A stretch of 37,815 bases of DNA, taken from Desulfobacteraceae bacterium (GTDB lineage Bacteria > Desulfobacterota > Desulfobacteria > Desulfobacterales > Desulfobacteraceae). The notes beneath the pieces are model-generated. The model saw only the letters and a program-made list of their open reading frames with translations. It did not search any database and was not told where the DNA came from. Both the position numbers and the translations under genes were made by a program. The DNA is taken from positions 1 to 37,815 of the forward strand of contig JAAEKY010000659.1 in NCBI GenBank assembly GCA_024227235.1, given 5' to 3'. Positions 1-7,715 of this stretch are shown piece by piece. Position 1 is the first letter of the stretch, and every line of letters starts with the position of its first letter.

Positions 1-1518
1 AACCTGATGGATTTGAACTGGGTCGGCGAGGATATATCCACATTTATTTTCAATTTTAATATTTATTTTTATCGTGGCCGACAAGAATGATCGAAGAAGT
101 GACATGGATTCCTTGATGACTTCTTCCGCACTTATAATTTTATACTCGTACTCTTTTTGCTTGCTGAAGGTAAGAATTTGACTCACCAGCTCTTTGGCAT
201 GTTTCGCGCAATCTAAAATAACCTCCAATTGTTTTTTTTCAGGGTCATCTTTCTTCACATCCATCAATAGCATTTCTGTATAACCGGATATGGGTGAAAG
301 AATATTGTTAAAATCATGTGCAATGCCACCTGCAAGTGTTCCTATTGCTTCCATCTTTTGTGCCTGGAACAATTGCTTTTCAAGTCCTTTTCGCTGGGAA
401 ATATCAACTGCCATTGCACGAAGCTCTATAATTTTACCCAACTTATCTTTAACACCCTCTATGGAAAGACTGACCCATATAGATTTGCCTTTCTTTGGTT
501 TTATCTGCAATTCATGATCTTTTATGGCCTCCCCCCCAGCCAATGTTCCCCACATATCCATAGCGCCCCGGGCCGTCTTTTTTTGTTCAACAAAAAAATC
601 GTTAGCGTTCTGGCCGATCAAATCATTTTCCTCATACCCGGAAAGGACCTCAGCTTTTTTATTACATTTTAAAATCTCGCCTTTTGGGTTCATTGAAATA
701 TATGCGATAGGCGCATTTTCATAAAGATCACGATATTTCATTTCATTTTCTATTAATTCATGTGAAGTTTTACGAAGATGCCTTTCTTTTCGCCATAAAA
801 GCCGAGAGCCTTTCTTTCCTGTGAGTTGACCAAGCGATACTAAGGAAGACGTCTCTACCAATTTGATTAATACGTCTAAACGCTGCGTTAATTCTTCTTG
901 TCTTACGAATTTTGATCCTTTTGTCTCAAGCAGATCCACATTCGCTGTATTAATCACCAGAATACCGTAGTCAGGCAGGTAGATGTAGATTGAATTTCTT
1001 GAATTAAAATGTTTGACGATTTCATAGTCAACCTTGATGGCATCTTTGGGCTTTTCTATACTGTTCCCATCGTAACTAAAAAAAGGAATTCGTAGATATT
1101 TTTCATCGGTTTTTTGGATATACTTATCTGTATCAGGACATATGATAACGCTGATACCTTTTTTATAGTAATTTGCACAGTTTCTAAGCACATATGAGAT
1201 AATACCGTCATTATCTTGAACTTTGCCATTTCCACAGGGCTTATAAAAAAATACCGGACTTAGTTTTCTAGCGGTGACGATTTGAGTTCCAAATAATTTT
1301 AAAATCAAGCCTTTAAGTCCCCTGCCATCGAATTTATCCATTATTCCACGGTCCCACATACTGGTAGGTAAAAATTTATTCTTTGAGTGATTTGTACCGT
1401 ATAATATACCTGTCTGCCTGGCTTCAAAAAGGTCGAGGGAAATTTTTAAAAGTCTTTTGGTGGGATCTCCGCCTTTAAAAAAACTCCGTTCGATGGTGCC
1501 AAAATCAAATTGTTTCAT
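1..1518 (-). CDS. PAS sensor histidine kinase, partial (C-terminus beyond window)
   Basis: The frame is open from an ATG at 1518 (MKQFDFGTIERSFF) to the window edge, giving 506 codons. The N-terminal ~230 residues form a conserved domain shared with the neighbouring kinase (motifs LYGTN, WDRGIMD, SPVFFYK). A PAS domain at about 265-385 follows ([12 protein letters not shown] to MAVDISQRK). A HisKA dimerisation segment carries the phospho-accepting histidine H401 in GGIAHDFNN. The ATP-binding domain has just begun (LADPVQIHQV) when the sequence ends. No transmembrane segment is visible, so it is probably a cytoplasmic sensor that phosphorylates a response regulator. It is a close paralogue of the gene at 1864-4146, with H401 at the identical position, so the pair arose by tandem duplication. 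Whether it ends in a receiver domain like its paralogue cannot be seen. Confidence 0.9.
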   Translation of the reverse strand, partial: MKQFDFGTIERSFFKGGDPTKRLLKISLDLFEARQTGILYGTNHSKNKFLPTSMWDRGIMDKFDGRGLKGLILKLFGTQIVTARKLSPVFFYKPCGNGKVQDNDGIISYVLRNCANYYKKGISVIICPDTDKYIQKTDEKYLRIPFFSYDGNSIEKPKDAIKVDYEIVKHFNSRNSIYIYLPDYGILVINTANVDLLETKGSKFVRQEELTQRLDVLIKLVETSSLVSLGQLTGKKGSRLLWRKERHLRKTSHELIENEMKYRDLYENAPIAYISMNPKGEILKCNKKAEVLSGYEENDLIGQNANDFFVEQKKTARGAMDMWGTLAGGEAIKDHELQIKPKKGKSIWVSLSIEGVKDKLGKIIELRAMAVDISQRKGLEKQLFQAQKMEAIGTLAGGIAHDFNNILSPISGYTEMLLMDVKKDDPEKKQLEVILDCAKHAKELVSQILTFSKQKEYEYKIISAEEVIKESMSLLRSFLSATIKINIKIENKCGYILADPVQIHQV

Positions 1519-1677
1519 AAGCTGCCTTTTTTTAAACAATAATAAATTAGGAAATTAGTCAGCTGTATAAAAACATAAACCTGTCAATTGGGTCAAGAGC
1601 AAAAATTGCCCTGGTAAAACGCTGAAAGAGTGGAATAAATCGAAGTCTTGTGAAAATATATAAATTGTTTAGATAGC

Positions 1678-1862
1678 GTCTGACCGAAAATCCGTGTTTG
1701 GATGGCTCGTAGAGGAGCAAAGCTCACAAAGTTGCCCATATGTAAGGCACAAGGGCTCGTAGAGATGCGCATGCATACATCTTGAAACCGGAGTGTACTA
1801 CTGTACATGAAGATTTTAAGATTTTGAAGCAACGCAGCAGATGGGTGAGTTTTAGTTCAAAC
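1678..1862. repeat. Candidate non-autonomous repeat element between the two kinase genes
   Basis: The 345-bp gap 1519-1863 holds no convincing gene. Most of it is a unit bounded by imperfect inverted ends: GTCTGACCGAAAATC at 1678 and, on the other strand, GTTTGAACTAAAACTC ending at 1862. Just outside lies a perfect 10-bp inverted pair, TTTAGATAGC (1668-1677) and GCTATCTAAA (1867-1876). Inside, GGCTCGTAGAG occurs twice and a GCCC...GGGC pair could form a hairpin. A 79-codon minus-strand frame crosses it but has no credible protein features. The layout resembles a MITE-like or intergenic dispersed repeat; this is inferred from structure alone. Confidence 0.45.
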
Positions 1863-1863
1863 A

Positions 1864-4146
1864 TTAGCTATCTAAAATGTCCCTGATTAAATGAGATACT
1901 CCTTTTACTGAGACAGGTTTGTTTAAAAAACCTTTGATTCCTTGCAGATTGAATTTCTTTTTATTGATATGCTCCCCATAGCCTGTACAAAGAATGATGG
2001 GGATGTCCGGTCGGATTTCAGATATTTTTTCAGAAAGCTGGTAACCGGTTAACTCTGGCATGGTCAGGTCTGTGATGACAAGATCAAATTCATCAGGTGT
2101 TTTTAAAAATGCTTCCAGTGCTGCAGGGCTTTGAAAATGACAGGTCACTTGGTACCCTAATGTCTCAAGCATGTGCTGCTCCATAAATGCCACTTTTTTA
2201 TCATCGTCCACCAGGAGAACATTTTCATTTCCCTTTTGAATGGGTCTATCTTCTTTTACTTTTTCTTCTAATTGAATATCTCCCATATAAACGGGAAGGT
2301 AAACTTCAACACAGGTGCCTTCTCCCTCTTTTGATTTAATATTAATGTTACCGTTATGGGATTGAATAATCCCATGGACAACTGAAAGACCAATGCCAGA
2401 TCCTTTACCTTCTTTTTTCGTAGTAAAAAACGGATCAAAAATTCTTTCCAGCACTTCAGAGGGGATGCCAGGGCCTGTATCTGCAATTTTTAGATATATA
2501 TACGATCCAGGGGTTAGAGGGAAAATCATATTATCTTCTTTTATGACAACTTCATCCAGTAGAACTTCAAGGGTTCCTCCTTTTTCTTCCATGGCATGAT
2601 AGGCATTGGAAATTAAATTCATGACCACCTGGTGTGCCTGAATAGGATCAACCATCAAAAGGCTACATTCCTTATTAATTTGTTCCCTGATCTTTATGGT
2701 TGCAGGCAAAAAAGATCTTGTAAGGATCAGTGCATCCCCAACAAACACGTGAGGTTGTAATAATTTAAATTCATTATCTTTTTGTTTTGAAAATGTAAGC
2801 ATTTGATTAACCAGGCCTTTGGCATAGGAGGCGCAATCGTAAATAATTTGAAGATGTTCTTTTCTTTTAACATCTTTTTCATCTACCTCCATCAAAAGCA
2901 TCTCAGCGTAACCCGAAATTGGTGTGAGGATATTATTAAAATCGTGGGCAATTCCTCCTGCAAGGGTTCCAATCGCTTCCATTTTCTGAGCCTGCAGCAA
3001 TTGTTTCTCTAAGATTTTACGCTGCGATATATCCAGGGCCATTGCGCGAATTTCAACAATTTTGCCTTCATTATTTCTCATCGCATCCAAAGAAAGGCTG
3101 GCCCAGATATCCTTTTTATCTTTGTGTCTGAACACCATTTCAACATCTCGCAGAGACTTACCTTCTATTAAGGCGGATTGCACCTGATCCGGGGTAGTGG
3201 TTTTCTCTCCTTCCTTCACATAGAGTTCCAGGATGTTCATACCAATGAGTTCTTGTTCCCTATAACCTGAAATCTTTGACGAATTATGATTGCATTTATT
3301 AATTATGCCCTTGTTATCCATGGAAAAATACGCAATAGGTGCATTTTCATAAAGATCGCGATATTTTTTTTCATTTTCAACGAGTTTCTGAGACGTCTGC
3401 CTTAACAATTGTTCTTTTTTCCATAATAAATGGGCGCCTCTTTTCCCTTTAAGCTGCCCTAATGCTGCAAGAGATACTATTTCAACCATCCGAATCAGGT
3501 TATCAAATTTTTCTTTAAGCTCCTTTTCCCTGACAAATCTGGATTCAACCCTATCCATGAGATTGGGTTCTACAGTATTGACCACTAAAATACCGTAATC
3601 CGGAATGTAAATAGACACATAATTCTTGGCTTTAAAATGTTTAATAATATTCAAATCTACTTTTACCTGGATATCCGGTTCACTGAAAATTATTCCATTA
3701 TAGCTGTAAAAAGGAATCAGCGCATATTGATCACTTACTTTATAAATATTGGTTGTGATATCCGGACTGAAAAGAATACTGATACCTTTTTTATAGTAGC
3801 TGGCGCAGGTTCGAAGCATATAAGAGATGACCCCATCCTGGTCTTCCATTTGACCTGCTTTGTTCTCTTTGTAAAAGAAAACCGGGCTTAAATTTTTTAG
3901 TGTGACTATCTTTGTGCCAAAATATTTTAGTATTTTACCCCTGAGACCTTGGCCATCAAACATGTCCATAATGCCTCGATCCCATTCACTTGTGGGAAGA
4001 AATTTTGTTTTAGATGCATTTGTACCATACAGCACACCCACCTGTTCAGCCTCTAAAAGCTCCAGCGTAATCCTCAAAAGCTTTTTTAATGGATTCCCTC
4101 TGTCAAAAAAAATCTTTTCGATCTGATCAATGTCTATTTTTGTCAC
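1864..4146 (-). CDS. Hybrid PAS sensor histidine kinase with receiver domain
   Basis: 760 residues, starting at ATG 4146 ([11 protein letters not shown]). Domain order: conserved N-terminal sensory domain (1-230) with no recognised fold; PAS (about 265-375, [11 protein letters not shown] to MALDISQRK); HisKA with H401 in GGIAHDFNN; HATPase_c with the N box (NLISNAYH, ~510), G1 (DTGPGIP, ~557), DPFFTTK and G2 (GKGSGIGL, ~581); and a C-terminal receiver (641-760) with acidic pair D647/D648, phospho-acceptor D693 and K743. This is a complete hybrid kinase that autophosphorylates on His and can pass phosphate to its own Asp, which often feeds a phosphorelay. No membrane segment is seen, so the signal is probably cytoplasmic. 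It is paralogous to the partial kinase downstream (<1-1518). No stand-alone response regulator is adjacent, so its output is unknown. Confidence 0.93.
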   Translation of the reverse strand: MTKIDIDQIEKIFFDRGNPLKKLLRITLELLEAEQVGVLYGTNASKTKFLPTSEWDRGIMDMFDGQGLRGKILKYFGTKIVTLKNLSPVFFYKENKAGQMEDQDGVISYMLRTCASYYKKGISILFSPDITTNIYKVSDQYALIPFYSYNGIIFSEPDIQVKVDLNIIKHFKAKNYVSIYIPDYGILVVNTVEPNLMDRVESRFVREKELKEKFDNLIRMVEIVSLAALGQLKGKRGAHLLWKKEQLLRQTSQKLVENEKKYRDLYENAPIAYFSMDNKGIINKCNHNSSKISGYREQELIGMNILELYVKEGEKTTTPDQVQSALIEGKSLRDVEMVFRHKDKKDIWASLSLDAMRNNEGKIVEIRAMALDISQRKILEKQLLQAQKMEAIGTLAGGIAHDFNNILTPISGYAEMLLMEVDEKDVKRKEHLQIIYDCASYAKGLVNQMLTFSKQKDNEFKLLQPHVFVGDALILTRSFLPATIKIREQINKECSLLMVDPIQAHQVVMNLISNAYHAMEEKGGTLEVLLDEVVIKEDNMIFPLTPGSYIYLKIADTGPGIPSEVLERIFDPFFTTKKEGKGSGIGLSVVHGIIQSHNGNINIKSKEGEGTCVEVYLPVYMGDIQLEEKVKEDRPIQKGNENVLLVDDDKKVAFMEQHMLETLGYQVTCHFQSPAALEAFLKTPDEFDLVITDLTMPELTGYQLSEKISEIRPDIPIILCTGYGEHINKKKFNLQGIKGFLNKPVSVKGVSHLIRDILDS

Positions 4147-4253
4147 AATCTCAATCTCTTAGAAAAAAAGGATGGAAATTAAATAGTCATAAAACCATAT
4201 AAAGCCCTTTGGGGTCAAGCTAAAATGCCCTAAATTATTGTATTTAGTTAAAA

Positions 4254-4278
4254 AACAAGGAAGCGGCACATCCTTGTT
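4254..4278 (-). terminator. Hairpin with T-run in the leader of the hybrid kinase gene
   Basis: AACAAGGA (4254-4261) and TCCTTGTT (4271-4278) form a perfect 8-bp stem with a 9-nt loop. Read on the minus strand, the stem runs into TTTT. It lies about 105 bp upstream of the kinase start, so it could stop incoming minus-strand transcription or act as a leader attenuator. The rest of the 254-bp gap 4147-4400 shows nothing further of note. Confidence 0.35.
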
Positions 4279-4400
4279 AATAAAAATCATTCTTGAAAAG
4301 TCCATTGTTTTGCATTATCAATACACAGTAGAGAATCAATGGTAGAAATAGTTTACATTTATTATATTTGACCCAAAAAGAGAGGCCTTAAAGCGAATCT

Positions 4401-5288
4401 ATGAGAATAGTTACCCGACCCGATTTTGATGGAATTGTATGTGCTGTACTGCTTTATCAGGCTGAAAATATTGATTCAGATATTTATTGGGTTGAACCCA
4501 ATGAGATCCAATCTGGAAAAGCAACTATCTTAAAAGGGGATATCCTTGCAAATCTTCCGTATTCACCCGATTGTACTTTATGGTTTGACCACCATATTTC
4601 CAATTCACCTGTAAAGGATCTTAAAGGGGCCTTTGAAATAGCGCCGTCTGCGGCCGGTGTTATTTACAAATATTATCAGGCCAAAGGAAAGCTGGATAAT
4701 AATTATGATAGCCTGATTAACAATACAGATATCATTGACTCCGCTGATTTAAATCAGGATCAGGTAAAGCATCCTGAAAACTATCCATATATTATTTTAT
4801 CCATGACCATCAAAAATCAGGAGTATGCAGATATCCCTTATTGGAACAGACTCGTTGACCTTTTAATGACAAAAAATATTGACCAGGTTCTTGAAGACCC
4901 GGAAGTAAAAAATCGTTGTAAAAAAGTTATTGAAGAAAATACCGCCTTTGAAAATCATTTAACTGCCCATACAAAAATCGTTAACAATATATCGATTACT
5001 GATTTCAGATCTCTTGATATCGTGCCCAGTGGTAATCGCTTTTTAACTTACTCTCTTTTCCCTCAAAGTATAGCAAGCGTAAAAATAAGATTTGATAATC
5101 CAGAACATCAACATGTCCTTTTAAGTGCTGCCCACAGCATTTTTAACGATAAGTGTCATGTTAATATCGGAAATTTACTGGCCCAATTCGGAGGGGGTGG
5201 ACATGCCGGTGCCGGGGGATGTACGTTGAAGGCAGACATTGCTGAAGATGTCATTGAAAAGATTCTTAATACCCTGTATCAAAATTAA
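4401..5288 (+). CDS. DHH-family phosphoesterase
   Basis: 295 residues. The N-terminal RPDFDGIVCA (6-15) is the first metal-binding Asp motif of the DHH superfamily. WFDHHIS near residue 62 is the signature DHH motif, and GGGGHAGAGG near the C-terminus is the DHHA1 substrate-binding motif. Proteins of this fold are Mn2+-dependent hydrolases of phosphodiester or phosphoanhydride bonds (exopolyphosphatase, oligoribonuclease or cyclic dinucleotide phosphodiesterase). The sequence does not tell which substrate is used. The protein has no signal peptide and should be cytoplasmic. It is transcribed alone, divergently from the hybrid kinase gene and convergently with the thiamine-binding protein gene. 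A purine-rich AGAGG lies upstream of the ATG but at a long spacing. Confidence 0.88.
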   Translation: MRIVTRPDFDGIVCAVLLYQAENIDSDIYWVEPNEIQSGKATILKGDILANLPYSPDCTLWFDHHISNSPVKDLKGAFEIAPSAAGVIYKYYQAKGKLDNNYDSLINNTDIIDSADLNQDQVKHPENYPYIILSMTIKNQEYADIPYWNRLVDLLMTKNIDQVLEDPEVKNRCKKVIEENTAFENHLTAHTKIVNNISITDFRSLDIVPSGNRFLTYSLFPQSIASVKIRFDNPEHQHVLLSAAHSIFNDKCHVNIGNLLAQFGGGGHAGAGGCTLKADIAEDVIEKILNTLYQN

Positions 5289-5364
5289 CCCCAATGCTGC
5301 ATAAAGATCAGGACAGTGATCTATAAAAATAGTATTTACAAAGCAAACGCTACGTTGAATTTAA

Positions 5365-5394
5365 AACCCCACTGATGTTTGCAATATTGGGGTT
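5365..5394. terminator. Bidirectional terminator between DHH and thiamine-binding genes
   Basis: AACCCCA (5365-5371) pairs with TGGGGTT (5388-5394). Read on the minus strand, the stem overlaps the stop of the 5393 gene and is followed by TTTAAATT; read on the plus strand, it is followed by a T-rich stretch. A second AACCCCAAT at 5287-5295, at the DHH stop codon, can also pair with ATTGGGGTT (5386-5394), so two mutually exclusive stems are possible. Confidence 0.5.
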
Positions 5395-5689
5395 AGAGTT
5401 TTTGTTTAACACTTTCGAGCTTGTCTGCCATGGTTTGTTCCCTATCTACCCTTGTGCCGGCCTTTATTGTGGTCGTTATTCTTGGGGCACCCATATCGTG
5501 AATTTTTTCATGACATTTTTTTACCACTTCAAACACCTTATCCCACTCCCCTTCTATATTCGTCCCATATGCATGAAGTTCGGATTTTAATCCAGCTTCA
5601 TTAATGATTTCATGACAAGCTGCCACATATTTTGAAACGGAAAGCCCCACCCCAATGGGGATGACACAAAGGTCGATGATGACATGCAT
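5393..5689 (-). CDS. MTH1187/YkoF-type thiamine-binding protein (DUF77)
   Basis: 98 residues, the normal length of this family. It starts MHVIIDLCVIPIGVG and contains the family patterns YGTNIEGEWDKVF and RITTTIKAGTRVDR. Members are small cytoplasmic ferredoxin-like-fold proteins that form tetramers and bind thiamine or related hydroxymethylpyrimidine compounds. Their exact cellular role is not settled. The ATG at 5689 is preceded on the minus strand by AAAAAGGAG, a strong ribosome binding site. The gene is isolated, with terminators on both sides, and no thiamine biosynthesis gene lies nearby. Confidence 0.88.
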   Translation of the reverse strand: MHVIIDLCVIPIGVGLSVSKYVAACHEIINEAGLKSELHAYGTNIEGEWDKVFEVVKKCHEKIHDMGAPRITTTIKAGTRVDREQTMADKLESVKQKL

Positions 5690-5712
5690 TATACATACTC
5701 CTTTTTAAGCGT

Positions 5713-5855
5713 TTAGGAACAAGAATTAAATAAGTTGTACAAAATTAGCAGATATTTTTGTCGTATTCAAGCCACGAAAATCTACCGCACATGGCAATTG
5801 AATTTCTATGAGCATTATTGGTATTGGAAACTTAGGAACGTCCATTAAATAAGTT
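5713..5855. repeat. Pair of 24-bp direct repeats flanking about 95 bp
   Basis: TTAGGAAC-N4-ATTAAATAAGTT occurs at 5713-5736 and again at 5832-5855 in the same orientation; 20 of 24 positions are identical. The stretch between them has no coding frame of note. The arrangement may be the remains of a mobile element or a duplicated protein-binding site. The rest of the gap 5690-5943 contains only the terminator listed next. Confidence 0.5.
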
Positions 5856-5919
5856 CATTGCCATTATTTTTTTAAGTTTCCGGGTGATCACTTTTTATGA
5901 TATTTTTCATCGAAAACCG

Positions 5920-5945
5920 AAAAAGTCCTTGATCGAGGACTTTTT
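5920..5945 (-). terminator. Intrinsic terminator of the TonB operon
   Basis: AAAAAGTCCT (5920-5929) and AGGACTTTTT (5936-5945) make a perfect 10-bp stem with the 6-nt loop TGATCG. Read on the minus strand, it overlaps the tonB stop codon and ends in a run of five T. It is the classic form of a Rho-independent terminator and closes the operon that begins near 13030. Confidence 0.85.
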
Positions 5946-6669
5946 AGACGAGTTCAAAAAGAATACTAACCTGTAATATTACCGGAAGCTTAAAAATGGA
6001 GACCGGTGGTTTAGGGAACGGAGAGGCTTTTATAATGGCTTCCACTGCAGCCTTGTCCAGGTTACGGGAATGAGAGCTATTAAGCACTTTCAGATCTGCC
6101 AGGGAGCCATCTTTTAGTAACTTAAACTGGATCATAACTTTACCTTCTATATTTCTATATTTCTCAGCATCCGGATATTTCTTAAATCTGTGGATCCGCA
6201 AATTGACCATTTCAAAATAATCTTTGGCACTCATAAATTCAATCTGCTCTTTAAAGCCATCGACATTTGCTACCGGACTTGGAGAACTTGGAGAACTTGG
6301 GGGGGTGAGTCTGGGTATGTTAAACGCGGCGACATTCATATTATCCGCTTGTTCTGGAAGGCTTATCCGTTCGTAGGACGGTTGAATTTTATGAATATTT
6401 CTTGAATCAGGATCCATCCTGGGAATATGGAACTTTTTGACATTTATGTTCTTGGTTTCAGAAACCTGATGTGCTTTTTTAACTATCCTCGGCGTGGGGA
6501 TCACTCGGGTATTGGGGTTGGATATCTGGTGCATGGACAATTCAATATAAGAAATGGCTTTATTTTCATAGATACCTGCCATATGAAGGTAAACAATGGC
6601 ATGAAGGCCTAAAGAAACCACTACAAACCCAATAAGCAGCCAATTGGGTCTTTTTTCTTTTCCTGTCAT
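5944..6669 (-). CDS. TonB-family energy transducer
   Basis: With the ATG at 6669 (MTGKEKRPNW) the product is 241 residues. A TTG at 6705 inside exbD would add 12. A single N-terminal membrane anchor (WLLIGFVVVSLGLHAIVYLHMAG) is followed by a long periplasmic linker with a Pro-Ser tract (TPPSSPSSPSP). A C-terminal TonB domain of about 85 residues follows (YPDAEKYRNIEGKVMIQFKL; AAVEAIIKASPFPKPP). TonB couples the proton-motive force harvested by ExbB/ExbD to an outer-membrane receptor. The gene follows exbD closely and ends the operon that begins with the TonB-dependent receptor at 13030, so it probably serves that receptor. The Pro-Ser tract is encoded by a 9-bp tandem repeat (6281-6298). Confidence 0.88.
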   Translation of the reverse strand: MTGKEKRPNWLLIGFVVVSLGLHAIVYLHMAGIYENKAISYIELSMHQISNPNTRVIPTPRIVKKAHQVSETKNINVKKFHIPRMDPDSRNIHKIQPSYERISLPEQADNMNVAAFNIPRLTPPSSPSSPSPVANVDGFKEQIEFMSAKDYFEMVNLRIHRFKKYPDAEKYRNIEGKVMIQFKLLKDGSLADLKVLNSSHSRNLDKAAVEAIIKASPFPKPPVSIFKLPVILQVSILFELV

Positions 6670-6677
6670 GGCAGGGG

Positions 6678-7085
6678 CTAAAGCCCTTTCTCCGTTGCCA
6701 GGCAAAGCCTTGAGGCCCCAGCAGCCTTGGCTATATCCATGACCTTCACAGCTTTATTCAATACAAGGGTTTTATCCGCCCTGATAATAACCAGCCGGTC
6801 CATGTCAGTACCGATCATCTCCTTGATACGGGTGTAAAGACGATCAAAAGGAACTTTTGCGTCTGAGATATACGCAAGTCCTTGTTTATCAACAATGATG
6901 GTGATTTCCTGATTTATTTGAGGGGCAGATGCTTTTGCATTGGGAAGTTTGATTTTAATTCCTTCTTCGACAATAAAATTGGTGGTTAAAAGAAAATAAA
7001 TCAATAACAAAAAAACAATATCGACCAGGGATGTAAGGGGAATCTGAATCTGGTACGAAGAGGTTTTTGATTTAAATTTGAGCAT
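6678..7085 (-). CDS. exbD: ExbD/TolR-family biopolymer transport protein
   Basis: The ATG at 7085 (MLKFKSK) is preferred: it follows the exbB stop immediately and has a good ribosome binding site (AAAAGGTGG) inside the end of exbB. It gives 135 residues, the usual ExbD length. The single transmembrane helix IPLTSLVDIVFLLLIYFLL contains the conserved Asp of the proton channel (LVDIVF). The C-terminal periplasmic domain shows the family pattern LPNAKA and VIIRADKTL. It forms the ExbB5-ExbD2 proton-driven motor in the inner membrane. Translational coupling with exbB fits their fixed stoichiometry. Assignment to ExbD rather than TolR rests on the TonB gene and receptor in the same operon. Confidence 0.9.
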   Translation of the reverse strand: MLKFKSKTSSYQIQIPLTSLVDIVFLLLIYFLLTTNFIVEEGIKIKLPNAKASAPQINQEITIIVDKQGLAYISDAKVPFDRLYTRIKEMIGTDMDRLVIIRADKTLVLNKAVKVMDIAKAAGASRLCLATEKGL

Positions 7086-7086
7086 A

Positions 7087-7698
7087 TCAGGCCACCTTTT
7101 TTGCAATCGCCTTTAAAAAAAGGACCGATCCATTCTGTAACCTTGCCTCGTATTTATCAACCTTGGCAACAAGATAACTATGTGCAATAATGGTTGGCAG
7201 GGCCACGGCAAGGCCAAGAGCTGTTGTGAGCATGGCTTCCCATATACCACCTGCCAGTACGGCCGCATTCACTTTGCCTCCCATTTGCTGAATCACCATA
7301 AAGGCCTTGATCATGCCAATAATCGTCCCTAACAGGCCCAAAAGCGGTGTAATGTTTCCTATGGTTGCAAGGGCTTGAAGATAGGAGGATAAATTTCTAA
7401 CTTCTGTTTCCGTTGCATTCACAATCACAGACTCAAGTACTTCTTTTTCTAAATCTTTTGCATGAATCGCATTTTCAAGAACCCTTCCCATCGGAGAATT
7501 GCTCTGTTGAGACGCCAAAAGCGCATCATTTGTCTTTTTGTCGCGGATAAGCCCTACCACCTTATCTTCAATATTTTTTCCCCGGCTCCGGCTTATGGCA
7601 TAACGGATGATCCGCTCACAAAAAATCGCAAGCGCTAAAATCGAACAAAATATAATCGGAACAGCCACAATACCACCTTTTGACAACAATTCAAGCAT
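7087..7698 (-). CDS. exbB: ExbB/MotA/TolQ-family proton channel protein
   Basis: 203 residues from an ATG at 7698 with a strong ribosome binding site (AGGAGAAGAG). The first membrane helix is VAVPIIFCSILALAIFCERII. Two further helices contain the family signature ATIGNITPLLGLLGTIIGMIKAF (about 110-133) and ALGLAVALPTIIAHSYLV (about 160-178). It makes the pentameric channel that, with ExbD, converts proton flow into force on TonB. It is slightly shorter than TolQ and matches the compact ExbB2 type seen next to dedicated TonB systems. It sits 17 bp after the acidic-repeat protein gene, and exbD follows at its stop codon. Confidence 0.92.
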   Translation of the reverse strand: MLELLSKGGIVAVPIIFCSILALAIFCERIIRYAISRSRGKNIEDKVVGLIRDKKTNDALLASQQSNSPMGRVLENAIHAKDLEKEVLESVIVNATETEVRNLSSYLQALATIGNITPLLGLLGTIIGMIKAFMVIQQMGGKVNAAVLAGGIWEAMLTTALGLAVALPTIIAHSYLVAKVDKYEARLQNGSVLFLKAIAKKVA

Positions 7699-7715
7699 AA
7701 CTCTTCTCCTTTTAT

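Noticed and set aside
1593..1832. 79-codon minus-strand reading frame
   Set aside because: It lies across the repeat-like element, has no ribosome site and shows no protein features; the frame is explained by the repeat.
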